A stretch of DNA of 64,000 nt, taken from positions 34,099,194 through 34,163,193 of the forward strand of contig OV121086.1 in assembly GCA_921293015.1 (NCBI GenBank). The letters are read 5' to 3'. Under the pieces are notes generated by a model. That model was not told the DNA's origin, made no database searches, and was given only the letters and a program-made list of their open reading frames with translations. The position numbers and the translations under genes are program-made. Every line of letters starts with the position of its first letter. Within the stretch, counting starts at the first letter, position 1. Below, in pieces: positions 49,601-62,215 of this stretch. Source of the DNA: Phorcus lineatus (taxonomy: Eukaryota > Mollusca > Gastropoda > Trochida > Trochidae).

Positions 49601-52600
49601 CATCGTCATCATCATCATCATCATCATCAATCGTTTCATCATCGTCATAATTATCGTCATCATCATCGTCATCATCATCATCATGTTATATTTTGTTTCC
49701 TCATCATAATTGCTTTCAATGATAGTTCTTCACTTACACACCACCTTTGAGTACCCTTGTGAACCAAATGAAAATAACACGCATCGTAAACCTCCAAGAA
49801 ACACCTGCCTCCTATTCTGTCTTCGTCCGACGTTATATTCTCGGATCACAATCACTCTCCAATAATAACTATTCTTTGTTACAAAGACCATGTCGACAGA
49901 CAATCAAGGAAAAAGAGCTCAGCAAATCAATGAGAATGTTTTCCGTCTTTACAGCTCCAGAAGTAGAACAAGGTCACAGTTGTCCTAATACATCGGTATT
50001 TTTCGAGGCTTAAGTATAAAAGAGTAATTTTCTGAAGATACATCATATTTGATAGTAATGGTCCACATAATTCCAAAAGATAGAATTATTATTCATGATG
50101 AAAACTACAAAGAGGACAAGTATTTCGCGAGATTCCAGCTGTTATCTGTTGTTAACTGTTAGTCATTTCAAGATTTATTCATTTGAACACTTTATAACCT
50201 CCTTAATATTACATGAGAACCCAAGCCTGTCAATTTCTAGCAAATGGAAAGTAAACCCCATACCAGCTCAACTTACAAGTCACCTCCGAGGCATCTAAAA
50301 GGCAGTCGATTTTCTGTAGAATTACTTGGTGCCAATAACAAAATCACTTCTCGTTTGCTCATGCCTCTACCTCTGCCGTTAACTTTGATCAGAATTTTTT
50401 TTTATCCCCCTGGGAGAAATTGATCAATCCGATTTCACCTAGTAACCCGATCCAACTTTTGTATCAACATTCGGCATATTTCTATTTGGACGTGACTGCA
50501 GTTTGTTTGCAGTTGAAATTGTAAATGGAATCAGTGGCTGCGTCCAATTGGTTTGTTATTCAATATGTTTTCGGTACAAATTCAAATTTAGACGGGAAAT
50601 TAGCCGCTGAACAGGAAATTGAGGAATCTGGGTTGATAAGGATGGCAACCTAGGCTGAAATACCTGTTCAAGAATGATATCTACCCCAATGCATGTGATA
50701 ATGATGATCAATCAATCCCCAGCTCTCCTATTATGTGAAATCAATGGACAAGGGGAGCTATTGCTTTCAGCCAATGAAAATCAATCACAGTGTTTGAGTT
50801 GGTACACTTTTAGCAAGCTCGACACATGCTAAATGCGATCGTGAATTGAAAAACAATTTATTAAACAAAGATCATGCTACGCCTTGCGGATGCAGCTTGT
50901 TCATATTGATCGAAAACAGGAACTGCCTGGAGAAATTTGGCTTCCTGATTTTCCTTCAATAAGTCCCGTTTGCCTGAAGCCGATTGACCATTTATAGTCA
51001 CAAATCTGTATCATTCTTTACTCAGACTGTGAAAACCTGCCCACCAGCTCCTGTGATGGTACCAAACAGAACTCCTTGACGATATTCTGATATTGCTCAG
51101 TGATAATAAAGCGACTCAACAACGATAAGGGGAAGAGTTATGGCCACTTTTGACATAGCCTTCGCTAGGGTCAATCTTCAGTCGATTAAGGGAAAATTGT
51201 TTTTGGTCACTTGATGTTGATAGCGTCTTTGATCTAGGCCTGGTTTGTTTCTTAGGATGATAACTTTGACTGTTGCTTTAACCATGGCTAATACAAAATT
51301 AATTGTAGAGAACATAACAGGAGGGAAAAAAATCTTAACATTATTGGTGTTTTGAAGCACTAAATAGATTGATTTACTTTGAATCAATGATTAATTGAAT
51401 GTTTTAATTGAAATGATCTTGAGAAAAAAAGCATCGTTAATGTGAAAAAGAAGTTACAATGAATACCAAATTTAATTTTTTAATCTTTTTAGTTTGGCGT
51501 TTCACAGTGTTGAATTTGAATTATTCTGCTTTGATATAGAGCTTGAAGTCAAAAAAAGAGTTGTAGCTGATTTCCTTGTGTTAATAAAGCAACAAAATGA
51601 TTGTCAAACCTATTTTGATACAAATCCTACCAAAGTATTTACAGAAAATAGATTTTGATTAAAACATAAAGAATTATCAACTTTTTACTTGTTATTTTTC
51701 AGAATTTCAACATTACTGATGATTATTGTGGGGAACATGACATTAACAACCCTATCGATGGAACTGAGCCAATACAGGCAGAGGCAGCTCTTCGGTTTGG
51801 ATCCCATACCAATGTGTCGGCCATAACTGTTGCAATTACACACGACTATACCGTTGCCTTCATTGGAACAACCAAAGGCCACATCATCAAGGTAAAAGCA
51901 AGCTCTTTTTATTTCAATACTTCCATTCGATTGTATCCTATTCCTATTTTCTCCTCCTTCGTCAAAAGTGCTGTCTTGAAGCAATTCCATTTTTGCATTG
52001 CATCTAGCTGACTTAAATTGAATTTTCAAAACATTTTGTCACGTCAGCACATTTTCTGAAACCTTTCAGACATGATTTTTTTTCAATGTCACACCAGACC
52101 TTGACATAAAACCTAAGCAAGTTTAATCTCATTTCTGACATAACATGATTGAAACTGAGTTTAAATACAATCTTCCAGACAAGGTAAGTCAGCAAGTTCT
52201 TCACCAAACTCAATGATTGTGATAGACATATTGTCATTCAGGAAAGTGTTTTCCAACAAACCGTTTCCCTAAGGACTTACTCTTTTTAAGTAAGGCTGGA
52301 TTGGTCTTCTAGTGCTGTGTGGCAAGTACGGAGAAAAGTCATTGATTTTCTGGAGGACTTCAGTGCACTCTTTGTTCCCTGGACAAGTAAATTCTAAACT
52401 CATCTTCCGTCATCACTGTTTAATGATTTTGGATAAAGCTGTATCCTTTGTTTAGTGCAGTGATTCTGAGTGGATATATTGAACCGCTTACATGCCTGAC
52501 TGATCCAATTTCAAAATAATTTGATTACATGTAAAGCCAAAATGGAATCTGAACTTTTGATTTTCTCTGGGGACCAGCTGAGGGTTTGTCTATTTTGCAA

Positions 52601-53296
52601 CAAGTGAAACTAGTCTGTAGGGAAACTCTTTTTCTTGTCAAACCTAAAATGCTTTAGTGTCGCAATGACACATTGGCCAACCTCACCAAAAACTGTGGTG
52701 ACTTTTGAAAACTTTATGAAGGTCGACAAGTATGTTAGTGTCATGGATATAAAAACTGAGTTTTGGAGACAAAACCTTTAATCGAGGACAACCTGATAAA
52801 TGTACCCAGCATGAAAAGGTCGTATCTATTATGTGGTATCTGCTTTCTTGGCTTTAACGACAGTTTATTAAATTGAATGAAAGTGAATTTTTTGGGCAGC
52901 ATGAATGTCAGTTGAAAGTGTTAAACTGATGTCAGTTTAAAATTTAAATAAGTTGATAAATTTTAAGATTCTGTTACAAAGCAACCATTTTTAATTTCTA
53001 GACCTTAAAATGTAAAATCCAAAGAAATTATGTATCAGGTAAGACTTTATCAAAGATCTTTAAGTGGCGTTGATTTATGTTACCAAGTTACTATCCAAAA
53101 TCATTGAGAGGCGGTGTTGTATGAAATATTGAGAAAAGTTAACATAAGTAAAAATTTCTGTTGCCAGGTAACCATCGAAGGTCGTGAGGAAGCATCAGTA
53201 TATGAGAATGTTACTGTACACGAGGGCAGTCCTGTGAACTCTGACCTCCAAATGGATGATAAAAAACACCATCTTTACATCATGACCGAGAAAAGG
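39578..53296 (+). CDS. PlexB: Plexin (B-type favoured), 5' part: signal peptide and Sema domain, joined from three exons
   Basis: This is the coding part visible here: join(39578..40684, 51703..51891, 53168..53296), 475 codons. All three exons are in phase 0 and a whole number of codons long. Plexins are single-pass surface receptors for semaphorins. The extracellular Sema beta-propeller binds ligand, and a cytoplasmic GAP domain signals to Rap/Ras-family GTPases in axon guidance and cell migration. The encoded protein has a hydrophobic signal peptide (about residues 1-25) and then a Sema domain with plexin hallmarks: LFVGAVNYIYKL (51-62), YIYGF (230-234), FYSYAEVELKC (269-279), ALCIYPL (328-334), YCGEHDINNP, TVAFIGT and HEGSP. 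Subclass is not settled. ALC-x-Y-P-L and VAIT-x(4)-TVAFIG recall B-type, while YIYGF and the NP-x-x-G region recall A-type. PSI, IPT, membrane and GAP parts are absent because the gene runs off the window. Plexin identity is near certain; B-type about 70%. Confidence 0.93.
41174..41243 (+). repeat. 70-bp element with TTAACCC / GGGTTAA ends
   Basis: It begins TTAACCCCTCTCATGCCAT and ends GATGGCAGCATTTAGGGTTAA. Ends and inner TGCCAT/ATGGCA pair are complementary; the same arrangement is at 54,158-54,225. Confidence 0.4.
41376..41474 (+). repeat. Compound microsatellite (TA, CA, AGAG)
   Basis: GTATATATATATATGTG is followed by a run of CA, then ATATATAGAGAGA and GACAGACAGAGAG in succession. Confidence 0.9.
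45901..46120 (+). repeat. Two-copy tandem duplication, about 114-bp offset, in plexin intron
   Basis: AACTAAATGT / GACTAAATGT, TCTATGG, TTAAATTGTTATG and TCTGGTTCCTCT recur in order at 45,930-45,995 and 46,045-46,105. Confidence 0.7.
49028..49282 (+). mobile_element. MITE-like element with terminal inverted repeats
   Basis: The left end TACCGTAGATCCTTAATTA and the right end TTAATTAAGGATATACAGTA are inverted repeats with a few mismatches. The inside carries CTCAAATAGACG-type words and a matching CTTGAATAGAGGC on the right. I recall similar ends in invertebrate non-autonomous DNA elements. It has no coding capacity and lies in the plexin intron. Confidence 0.6.
49497..49685 (+). repeat. (TCA)n microsatellite, about 190 bp
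   Basis: Imperfect TCA/ATC repeats with CCA, TTC and TCG interruptions. The isoleucine-rich frame is an artefact. Confidence 0.95.
51703..51891 (+). CDS. PlexB: Plexin second coding exon: C-terminal Sema blades
   Basis: This 63-codon exon has an acceptor after a pyrimidine-rich stretch (GTTATTTTTCAG, ending 51,702) and a somewhat weak donor, AAG|GTAAAA, at 51,892. It is in phase 0 at both ends and joins directly to CVKA from the previous exon. The protein contains YCGEHDINNP, corresponding to the C-G-x(4)-N-P region of plexins, and VAITHDYTVAFIGT, a propeller beta strand with the typical A/V-F-I/L-G turn. Sequons lie at NIT (about residue 372) and NVS (about 406). The translation is clearly plexin Sema and continues the first exon without gap. 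Confidence 0.93.
51892..53167 (+). other. Plexin intron between coding exons 2 and 3
   Basis: A 1,276-bp GT-AG intron bounded by GTAAAA and TTGCCAG. I see no repeats or conserved blocks in it. Confidence 0.88.
53168..53296 (+). CDS. PlexB: Plexin third coding exon: end of Sema domain
   Basis: This 43-codon exon has an acceptor TTCTGTTGCCAG ending at 53,167 and a strong donor AGG|GTGAGT at 53,297, phase 0 at both ends. It encodes VYENVTVHEGSPVNSDL and HHLYIMTEKR, matching the last Sema blade of plexins (pattern x-x-G-S-x-x-x-x-D-L followed by H-L/I-Y-x-M/L-T/S). One sequon, NVT, is near residue 446. In plexins the next residues should be a V-x-x-x-P-V-x-x-C motif entering the PSI domain. That exon was not found downstream in the window, so the reading frame is incomplete here. 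Confidence 0.92.
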
Positions 53297-53656
53297 GTGA
53301 GTTGACCTAGTCCTTGTTGAAGTACAGTACCTGACAAAAGTCAGTATGTGGTTGAAACACTGATGTTGGTATGTGGCCGAAGTAAAAAAGTGACAATGAA
53401 TGGTTAAAATCTTCATCTCGCTGAATTTGATAGGCAAAGATTTTGATGTTGCCAATCCATCTGTATATTTTGTTTGTATTTGAAGCAAAGATTTTTATGC
53501 AAAATTTAAAAGTATTTTCTTAAATGTATTTTTGTGTCTGTAGAAATTAAATTCTACTTAATTGTCATGTACTGTACTTGTTTCTGGGTTTTTTAAAATC
53601 TGTACACAACTCTGACATTGGATTGTACTACTGGATGGATGTTGTCATCCGAGCCG

Positions 53657-53690
53657 TCATCATCATCATCATCGTCATCATCATCACCGA
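53657..53690 (+). repeat. (TCA)n microsatellite
   Basis: About eleven TCA/ATC units with one TCG, close after plexin coding exon 3. Confidence 0.9.
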
Positions 53691-54157
53691 GGTTGTTGTC
53701 CACGTACAATTTGACAACATACAAACAAAAATATATCAACACTGAAGACATCATCTCAATGAAAATACATTAATACACATATTGTCATATTCCTTTATAT
53801 TTTCCAATTTCAGAGAATTTATTTTAAGACCTTTTCTTCCATCTTTATTGTTGCATCAAACTTTGCACTGAGGAGGAAGAAGGTTAATCTTTTGTTTTTC
53901 ATTATCACTAATAACATTTCTTGGTACCCATAAATTCTGAGTGTCATAAGTCCCTTCTTAGGTTTCCGCAGACTTCTCAATTACACAATAAGAAACAGGT
54001 GATTAGTTTTGTCTCTACCCAACAACAAATACCATGAGCTTTGGCCTTCTAAGCGTCACATCAGAAACTGGATAATTGCATTGACAGTTAACAAATGTCA
54101 GCAAGATATTGTCATTTTCTTTCCGAGTCTCTTATCCATGAGATAAACCATATAAGG

Positions 54158-54225
54158 TTAACCCCCTGTCTGCCATAGTGACATAAGGTGTTCTTCCTGT
54201 ATGGTGTAAAAGCTTTGTGGGTTAA
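54158..54225 (+). repeat. 68-bp element with TTAACCC / GGGTTAA ends
   Basis: It begins TTAACCCCCTGTCTGCCAT and ends with an ATGGTG and GGGTTAA, so both the ends and an inner TGCCAT/ATGG(T/C) pair can fold. It matches the structure at 41,174-41,243. Confidence 0.4.
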
Positions 54226-57200
54226 GATTTACAATAGTGACATTTCTATGAGACAAATCGTGACAAAAGCAATTACAAGATGAGTGGTAAGTTCAGATAT
54301 GTCTCAAGCAATCATGACAGACTTTGAAGGTGATCAGAAATATTGATCAAATCGTTTTCGACCAACTTGGAGATGGCGACATTTCCTGCAGTTATCTTGT
54401 CTGATCTTAATTCCCTGAAACCCAAGTATTTGATTATACAGATGATTACAGTTACGGTCGATGCTTACAAATCCACCTGACATTCAGAAATTACCTTTGT
54501 CTCATTATTCCATACCTGAAAGTAGGGAAAAAAGAACACAGATATGTAATATACATTTTGCGGACAGGTTAGAGGATAAGTTAAAAAGATATCTACTTAT
54601 GATATTCTGATCTTTTCATAATTAACAAATTCAGACTATTACTGTAAATTGGCTACTTGGAAAATTTCGAAACTGCTTAACAATCAGAGATTAAAGATGA
54701 AATTTATAAGCACTGAGAATCTTAGATAAATACCCTGAAATTCATCATTAACTATTCCTCTGGCATGAGCCAAGATGTGTCAGATTCTAAGGTAATCGAG
54801 TAGGCAGTAGTAAGTTTGGAAATGATGGTTCCGAAATACCCTTGCACTGTCGCAATGTGACAAATTATCGTCTTGTTATCAAGTGGCAGGGAATGACAAA
54901 TTATTACCAATATTGGTTCAAGGGTGTAGATTGCAGTTCTCGGTCTACTTTAATGAGTTAGCATGCATGTTGATTGGTCAAATGGATTATTCTGGTAACA
55001 AGATCTAATCGAATCAGTGTTGCTTTATGTGTTACAACTTGTAAAATCAAACTTTCTGTAAATTGATCTTTACGTCTGATTTTCCTGTTTTTAACTACCA
55101 AAATGATGGATTAATTTCCTGGAAGGGACTAGTGATTGTTTTTATGATGAATAAATTTCATGGGAGAATGCGTAAATTATTCCACAAAACATATTACTCA
55201 ATGTTTTTGTTTAACATTGTTTTACCTTGGTGTGTTTGGTTATTGATTTAACTTTCATATGGAAAATAGTTTTTATTCTGCTGTCACATCCAAGATAAAT
55301 GGGAAACTAGTATTCTTGATTTGAGATTCTTCAGAATCCTCTACAGGATTATGAAATGTGGAAAAAAAATTATATTGAACCCAAGATGTGTTACATTTAT
55401 GAAATTAATCTTGTGTCAGGTTTATTAGATTACAAGAGACAGCCAGGAAATCTATCGTTTCTAAGAAACTTAAAATGCAAACAGAGTTTTCCCTGGGGTT
55501 GTTGGACTTAAATAACAGGCAGCCATTTTGAAACTGAAAACGCATGGTCAGCTCTTTGATGTCTCTTTACTTTAGTCACCAATATTTCAAGTATGTTCAT
55601 GTCAAAGTTAATGATACATCAATAAGTGGTCGTTATATGCCTCAATGGACTTGCATTGGATCAAATTGAATTATTTAATGGTAAAATCAGTCGGTAAAAA
55701 ATCCTCAGGCCGGAAAGCAGCATGTAAGATGGATTGGGTGATCATAGGTTTTTTATATGATTAATATTCTTGAGCTTCCAAATTGCCTAATACCTTGTGA
55801 AATGTGACTTAAAGCACTCAGAGATAAAAGAAAAAGGAAACTTGCATCAATTAGCAAATTGAGTTATGAATTTACCCTAAGAAACAAAATTAATTCATGG
55901 TATTTTTTGCCATGTGATCTAACATTGAAACTACATAAACCTTCCTCTCTTGCTCAAAATTTCATTTATCCTTGATATATATGGCCTTTGAAAAGTGCAA
56001 ATGAGCAAAAAAAAAGTGTGCTTGTCATTCTAACATGTGGCCTAGCTGACATTGAAAGTCTCAGTTCTTTTAGTCTTTGCTTAGAACTGTTCATGTAATG
56101 AGAGGTAGGGTTTGTTACATTGAAATGGTTGCAGAAAGAAGAGATTGAGGTGAATAGTGATTTTTGTGAGGAATTATATATGAGGAAAATTGTTTCAGAG
56201 AAATGATATTGGAGAAAAAAGTATTTTAGAGAAATGATGTTGAGGGGAAAAAATGTTTCAGAGAAATAATATGGGAGAAAATTTGTGTTTTGGAGAACGG
56301 TTGTTGGTGAAATTTTGCTGTAGGAATCTATTGAATTGGGGAAAAAATGGTTGTGGGGAGTACTACAGGAAGATAAGGTTGTCGGGGAAAAAAGGATGTT
56401 CGGAAGAAATGGTTGTGGCAGACAAAAAAATTACAAGTGTAGGCAGAAACTTGGGCAAGAGTTTTAACACATTTGTTGTTTTATGCATCATTGACTTCAA
56501 GGAGGAAATGCATTTCTCTTGTAATATATTGTGCTTAGTTTTGCTTGAAGAGCGCGAAGGCAGCAGAGCTTGAACTGGAGATGAAGCAAGAACACCGAAA
56601 TTAAGACGCGCAAGATTTGTTTCTGGAAATGAAAACCAACTGCAAGGCATCTAAATTGAGTAACACTTTTAAATTTTTGTCATATTGATTTTAGCTTGGG
56701 AAATTTGATTTTCTAAAGGAGAAAACACATGTTTTGTTGCAAGCAGATTCATTTACGACAAATCTTATTGCAAAGTTTTGCTGATGGAACAGTAATTAGA
56801 GCATTTGTCAGCATGCTTCAGACTATTTCTTGTTGGTGTGATCGAATATCTTTGGCATCATGATTCTTTATTGAAGCCTAGCTCCTTGGAATAGGATTAT
56901 GATAAGAAATTGAAACAGAGCCAATGTTTGTTTGGTATTATGGTTGGAGTCCACAATTGATTGGCATGGTCAGGGGTATGAGTTAGTGACCACTCGTCTA
57001 TGAGAGTTTGTACAAACAAGCAAACAGAACCAGAGGAGCCAATCAGCAGACATAACCACACTTGCTGCTGTCCTGCAGGAGAGGTTAGCAAAGGGGAATA
57101 AATCAATCATTTCACAGCTTTACAACCACAAAAAAAGTTTGAGTTCAACAAGTAGAATTAGTTGATGTCACAGCTTCTTCAAACTTGAAAAAAGTGGATG

Positions 57201-60200
57201 GTTTGAAAACAGTTCTATCATCTCTGTATGTTTTTTCCCTTTTGACAACCATGGTTTAGAGATTTGCTTTCTTGGAAGAGCAATCTAGCACTCAAGGTCG
57301 TAATTTTGCCATGGAATGGTTGGGGAAGCGTGATGTTGTTCAACTGACGTGAGCAACTGAAATGCGATCTCGAGTAAAAGTAGGCCTGTCATGTTGGGAA
57401 ACATAGTTTATTATATTGAAGGTTATGAATGAATTATATCATAGCGATCCACTACCTTTTCTGAGTCAAGTGGAGAATTAAATTTTGGTATTGATTTCCA
57501 TTGCTCTTCTGTTGATCCCATCGCAGTCTGCAAGCAGTAAAATCAACTTTGTGGGAGCGATACACGTTTCATTAGTTTGCTCAATCAGTCGTCTGGATTT
57601 CGGTAAAGTAGAGGTCACTGATACGAGGCCAGAAATTGCTCTCACTCACTGAAGAGTCAATGTTGGTATGTATATATATAGGTAATAACCATCGATGCCA
57701 GTTCCGTAAAATCTGCCCAATGTAAATGAATCAAGTCAAATCAGGCAAACTCAAAGCTGCTTCGAGAAGTGCCAAAGACATGGGTTAGAGTAACGCTATT
57801 ATCGAGGGATTGTCTCTCACTCTGACACCTCCTGAACAGTTCAAGAGTCTCCTATTGGTAAGCTATACAAAAGCCTTAGTTGATTTCTACTTTGACCAAT
57901 CCAGGGGTTCGCCTGATTGCCTGTACAACTATCTGGCATGCTAGCCAGTGAAATATTAGCTTCATGGTATTATCATTACAAGGCGCCAAGAAGCTGTCAT
58001 AAGGTTAACCCTCCCCCCTCCCTCTTTCTTCACTTCCACTTGGATGATTTCCCTATTAAAATATGTTTAGGTTCCTCCAGATTTTTTGGTATATTTCTGT
58101 ATTGAATGACCAAAAGCACAATTTTCAAATTAAAACATTTCTTTTTTTAATTTGAGAATTAAATTTCAGCTTAATTCTAATGTCAAATATATATTTGATA
58201 ATTATTTGAAAAAAATTAAATTATTTGATAAAGTAAGATTTTAACACTGAATTTGATACAAGGAAAATTAAAGTTAATTTATTCACTGAGAAGTGGCCAA
58301 CAAGACCTGACTAACTTGAGCATGTGGAAGAAATAAAGTCCATAGTCCTGTTTTCACATCAACGCCCTCTACTCATTGGTCAACTGACTTTTATAGTAGA
58401 CCAATATTGACTAAAAGGACTTGGGTGACTATCACCATTGACTTTCTGTGGACACTGGAACTGGGCATGAAAGATGCCTTAATACGAACACTCGTAACTG
58501 CAATTATGTAAATAGTCTAAAGTGTCTACTAAAAGCAGGACTTCCCTTTCAAGGAGTCTAGCACAATAGCGCCCTTACTCTTGGAATTGTACAAATTGAA
58601 ACACGATGGAACACCCATACTATGGTGACCTTTGTGCCCCGTTGCCATATATTATACTCATGTGCTGTCGAAGAACAACTCTGTTCTCTTTATCAGGAGA
58701 ACTCTAAGTGTTCTTCGAAATTTATCTTCCATGTTGGAAGAATTTATCTTTATTGGAGGTCAAAAAAACATTGAGGCACTAATGAAATCTCTTGCTATGG
58801 TTGGCTATGTCCAGTTTGGAACTCTTCATTCGAGGAGATTGATAAGTTCTAGTCAAAGGGAAGGCGGCCATTAATAAAATTGACACTTGTTTGCAGCTCT
58901 TAAATGGATTCCTTGGATCTATGGCAACTTTAGCCACCTTTAAGATATAATTGTTTGCTTTTGTAATATTTTGTTACTTTTTTCTTCTGCCAGTTACCAA
59001 TTAATGTAAGATTCTTCAAAGAAGATTATAAATCTTTGGCGAAAAAGAATAGTAATCGATAGATTTCACACATGTTGGATGAACTGGAATTAGTGAAATT
59101 TTCAAATGGATCAACTTTCAGCCACTTGTCTTTGATAAATTGCAATTTTTCTTTTAAACTTGAAATGTTAAGAGAATTTTTGTCCATTTTGAAGATTAGT
59201 GTTGATAATAGAAACAAAATGAAAAATGATATGTCAGTCTTTGATATTTTTTTTAGGTCAACAAGCTGTCTATAAGCGCCAGTTGGTTTCTGTTTATCGT
59301 GTCTGCACATGTAAATATTGAGATTAAACATTATATTTTGTGAATTCTTCTTTTTCATTTAACTTTCATCTTTAACTCATGTCTTGTAGATATCTATCAT
59401 GAACAGGAAAATATTCTTTCCAAAATGTGTTGTTACTTGAAATTCAAATTTCATTAGTGAGATGAAATTAGTTTTCCAAATTAAAATTTTAAAGATTAAA
59501 ATTCATGATAAATATATGAATGAAATGCAATTTCTATTTTTACCCATTCATTCAGTTCTATGTATATCTTTCAAATACCCTTTTGCCCATAGCTATATAA
59601 ATCTGGTACAACAGCAATTGATTTGCTCGGATGATAAATGATTCTATAAATATGTACGAGTATATTTGTGTCACCTGCGCGATGTTTAGGTCTACAATAA
59701 CTGTGACCGTAACCTTAGTTCACTATTGTTATATACAAACTGTCACAAATGTGTCACCTTGTGTGATGTTAACTTCTCACTTCAATACAGATAATAGCCA
59801 GGATTTATTGTATTTATCATATAATTACTGTTGCAAAGTACCTCTTAATTACTAAGCTTTTGACCGTGTACTGTACATCCTATTTACAAACTTACTCATG
59901 GACCTATATTATTTTTAAAGGCAATATTTCATTCAAATGATATTTATATATCTTTTTTATAATTTTATTTTCAATTTTCGATAACCTTTTACATTGAATT
60001 TTTATCAAATTTCAATTATCTTTATCACGGTGCTTATCCTTGTTTGTATGGCTCTTATATTTATATAGAAGTCATGTAAGTTGAAAATGATATAAGTTCA
60101 CCTGCCCTACTGAAAATCTTGTTACAAGTATCAATTACCAGTTTTATTTACATCATTAGATATTTTAGAAGTTTAGAAATTGACAATTTATGTATGAATA

Positions 60201-61588
60201 TTACAAAGAGTCATATTTTTAATAGTCAATTTCTTCACATTTAGAACCTCACATATCAATTATTTTCAAGCTTACATTTCATCTCCAGTCTCTTCATCAT
60301 TCTTTTATGAGAAAGGAAAAAATAGATAGTTTCCATTTTAAATATTCTCAATGATAATTCTTTTCTGTTAAAGATTGGAAAGAATGTTCTTGTTGTCTGG
60401 TTACCATAGATACGAGACATAGGATATATTCCAATTATTTTTGAAGGACAGCATGCAGTCAGGTTCTTGAGTGCCATTGTTGTAAGGTCATTTTTAGATA
60501 TTATTACTTTTTTCTCTGTAATATATTTTCACTCCTGGTAACCATGGAAACAAAAATAATTGCCACTTGATCTCTTACAACTTTTCTCCAAAACTACAAG
60601 GTAATTTCATCTTCACATAATTCACATCACCATGGAAACAAAAATAATTGAAATATGATTCCAGTATTTAAAATTAAAGCTTCTTTTTCATAGATCTGCA
60701 AGGAAAGGTGTAAGATTTTCCTAATAACCGGTATAAAAAATCATTTTGTAAATAAGATCATCTATCTAAAATTTGATTTTATCCTCCGAGAAACAGCCAT
60801 CTGTGATAATTATCAGGTGGAGCAGTCAGAAGATCAGGCCAACTGTTACGTAACCCAAGGATGCTGGGTAATGAACTTAACCAACCAGTAAGAATTCGCC
60901 AGCTGGTGTCAGGTCTTTTAATTAGGAGGTTATAAAGGCTTGAAGTGACGGAACAGGTGAGAGAGGAATGCAAGGATGACGGATCTCGTTTCATGGCACT
61001 TCCAAGAACAGGAAGAAGCTTAGACCGCTAATATGCATTCCTCTTATTGTTCTGCAAGGTTAATTTTGACGTGATGTACAAATTGCGCTCGCCCTTGACG
61101 AACATGTGAAAGAGAGCTTTGAGCTGATTGACAGTGCAGGTGAAAACCACAATATGGAAGATCGTTTAAAAGATTATGGAGGGAAGACAATGTCTTCAGA
61201 AAAGTTGCCTTGTTAGAAGTTTAAATTGCATTCTTGAAGAGTATGCTTTGGAATCTTAATAAGATTGCCAAGATTTTCGTTTTATTGGAGGTCTCAAGGT
61301 TGTATTTTAAATGTCTGTTACACCTGTTATCTCAAAGGTAGGAACTCGTTCATCATTGTTTTTCAGGTGTAAAAATGTCATGTCAAGTTTAATCTCTTCA
61401 TGCTCTTGCACTCGCAGACAAGGTTATCTCTACATGCTTTATCAGTGCATGCTGTTAACAGGAACTATTTCTGATATTCTGCACTTAAAAGAAGAGTTAT
61501 CTGCCCCTCTGAAGGGCACTTTTGGATATCATTTCGAAGATATTAAAATCTAAGTAGGTGGATATCTATCTGCCTGTATTCTGTGAAC

Positions 61589-62215
61589 TTTCAACAACTA
61601 GAGATATTCTTATTGTAGATAAGATTACCTGGATTCAAAGTTGCGAATGATTTGCTCCTTTGCTGCCTTATTAATTGTAGTCTAGTGGACTAACATCTAG
61701 TGATAATGAAAATCGTTGGATATAAATTTGGAACCATGTGCTATCATGATCTCAGTCTGAAACCAGCTCCATTTGATATTGCAGTCAGACATTCTGAATA
61801 TTGTTATCTTCTTACTGAGTTTTCGACACCAAGAGATATTTAGCTAGACAATATGGAAATAACAATTTTTTAACATCCAGCGAGTTTTCAACACCAAGAG
61901 ATATTTAGCCATACACTCTGAAAATACCTATTTTTTAAAGTCCAGTGAGTTTCAACACCAGGAGATAAGGGTACCAATATGATTGGACAATCTCCGAATG
62001 GTTATCTTCTGCGTCCAGCAGCTTTCAGCACTTAGATGTATAAGGTCTGAGGCTGTTGGACATTTTTAGCCAAATGCTATCAGTCTGAGTCCAGTTGGCT
62101 TTCAACGCCCGAGATTGTTTTCTTGAAATGTCTGTCTGGGAATCTGTCATGGTTTGGTGCTGGCTTTGGAGAGAATTCATTTAGTAAGATCCTATTAACT
62201 CAGTTTCAACACCTA
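61589..62215 (+). repeat. Decayed tandem repeat, about 65-100-bp spacing
   Basis: TTTCAACACCAAGAGATAT or a variant starts near 61,589, 61,820, 61,885, 61,950, 62,023, 62,100 and 62,203. The three middle copies (61,820-61,990) are the closest and share ATTTAGC-CA-ACA and TTTTTTAA-x-TCCAG. Confidence 0.65.

Larger units (their letters stand above)
40685..51702 (+). other. Plexin intron between coding exons 1 and 2
   Basis: An 11,018-bp GT-AG intron. It holds a compound microsatellite (41,376-41,474), a tandem duplication (45,901-46,120), a MITE-like element (49,028-49,282), a long TCA microsatellite (49,497-49,685) and a decayed SINE tail near 44,308-44,356. Near 42,702-42,757 there is an ATCAATCAATC-TTTATT stretch followed by AGGCC-aca-GGCCT that may be a transposon end. 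The rest is AT-rich with no exon I can support; open frames here (for example near 44,559-44,891) show no recognisable domain. Confidence 0.85.

Noticed and set aside
49449-49709. Isoleucine-rich 86-codon frame resembling a membrane protein
   Set aside because: Translation of the TCA microsatellite.
60779-60994. Possible plexin or other exon near 60.8-61.0 kb
   Set aside because: The block is less AT-rich and contains GTAAGA and GTGAGA donor-like words, but there is no pyrimidine-tract acceptor and the reading (for example NCYVTQGCWVMNLTNQ) does not match a plexin PSI domain.
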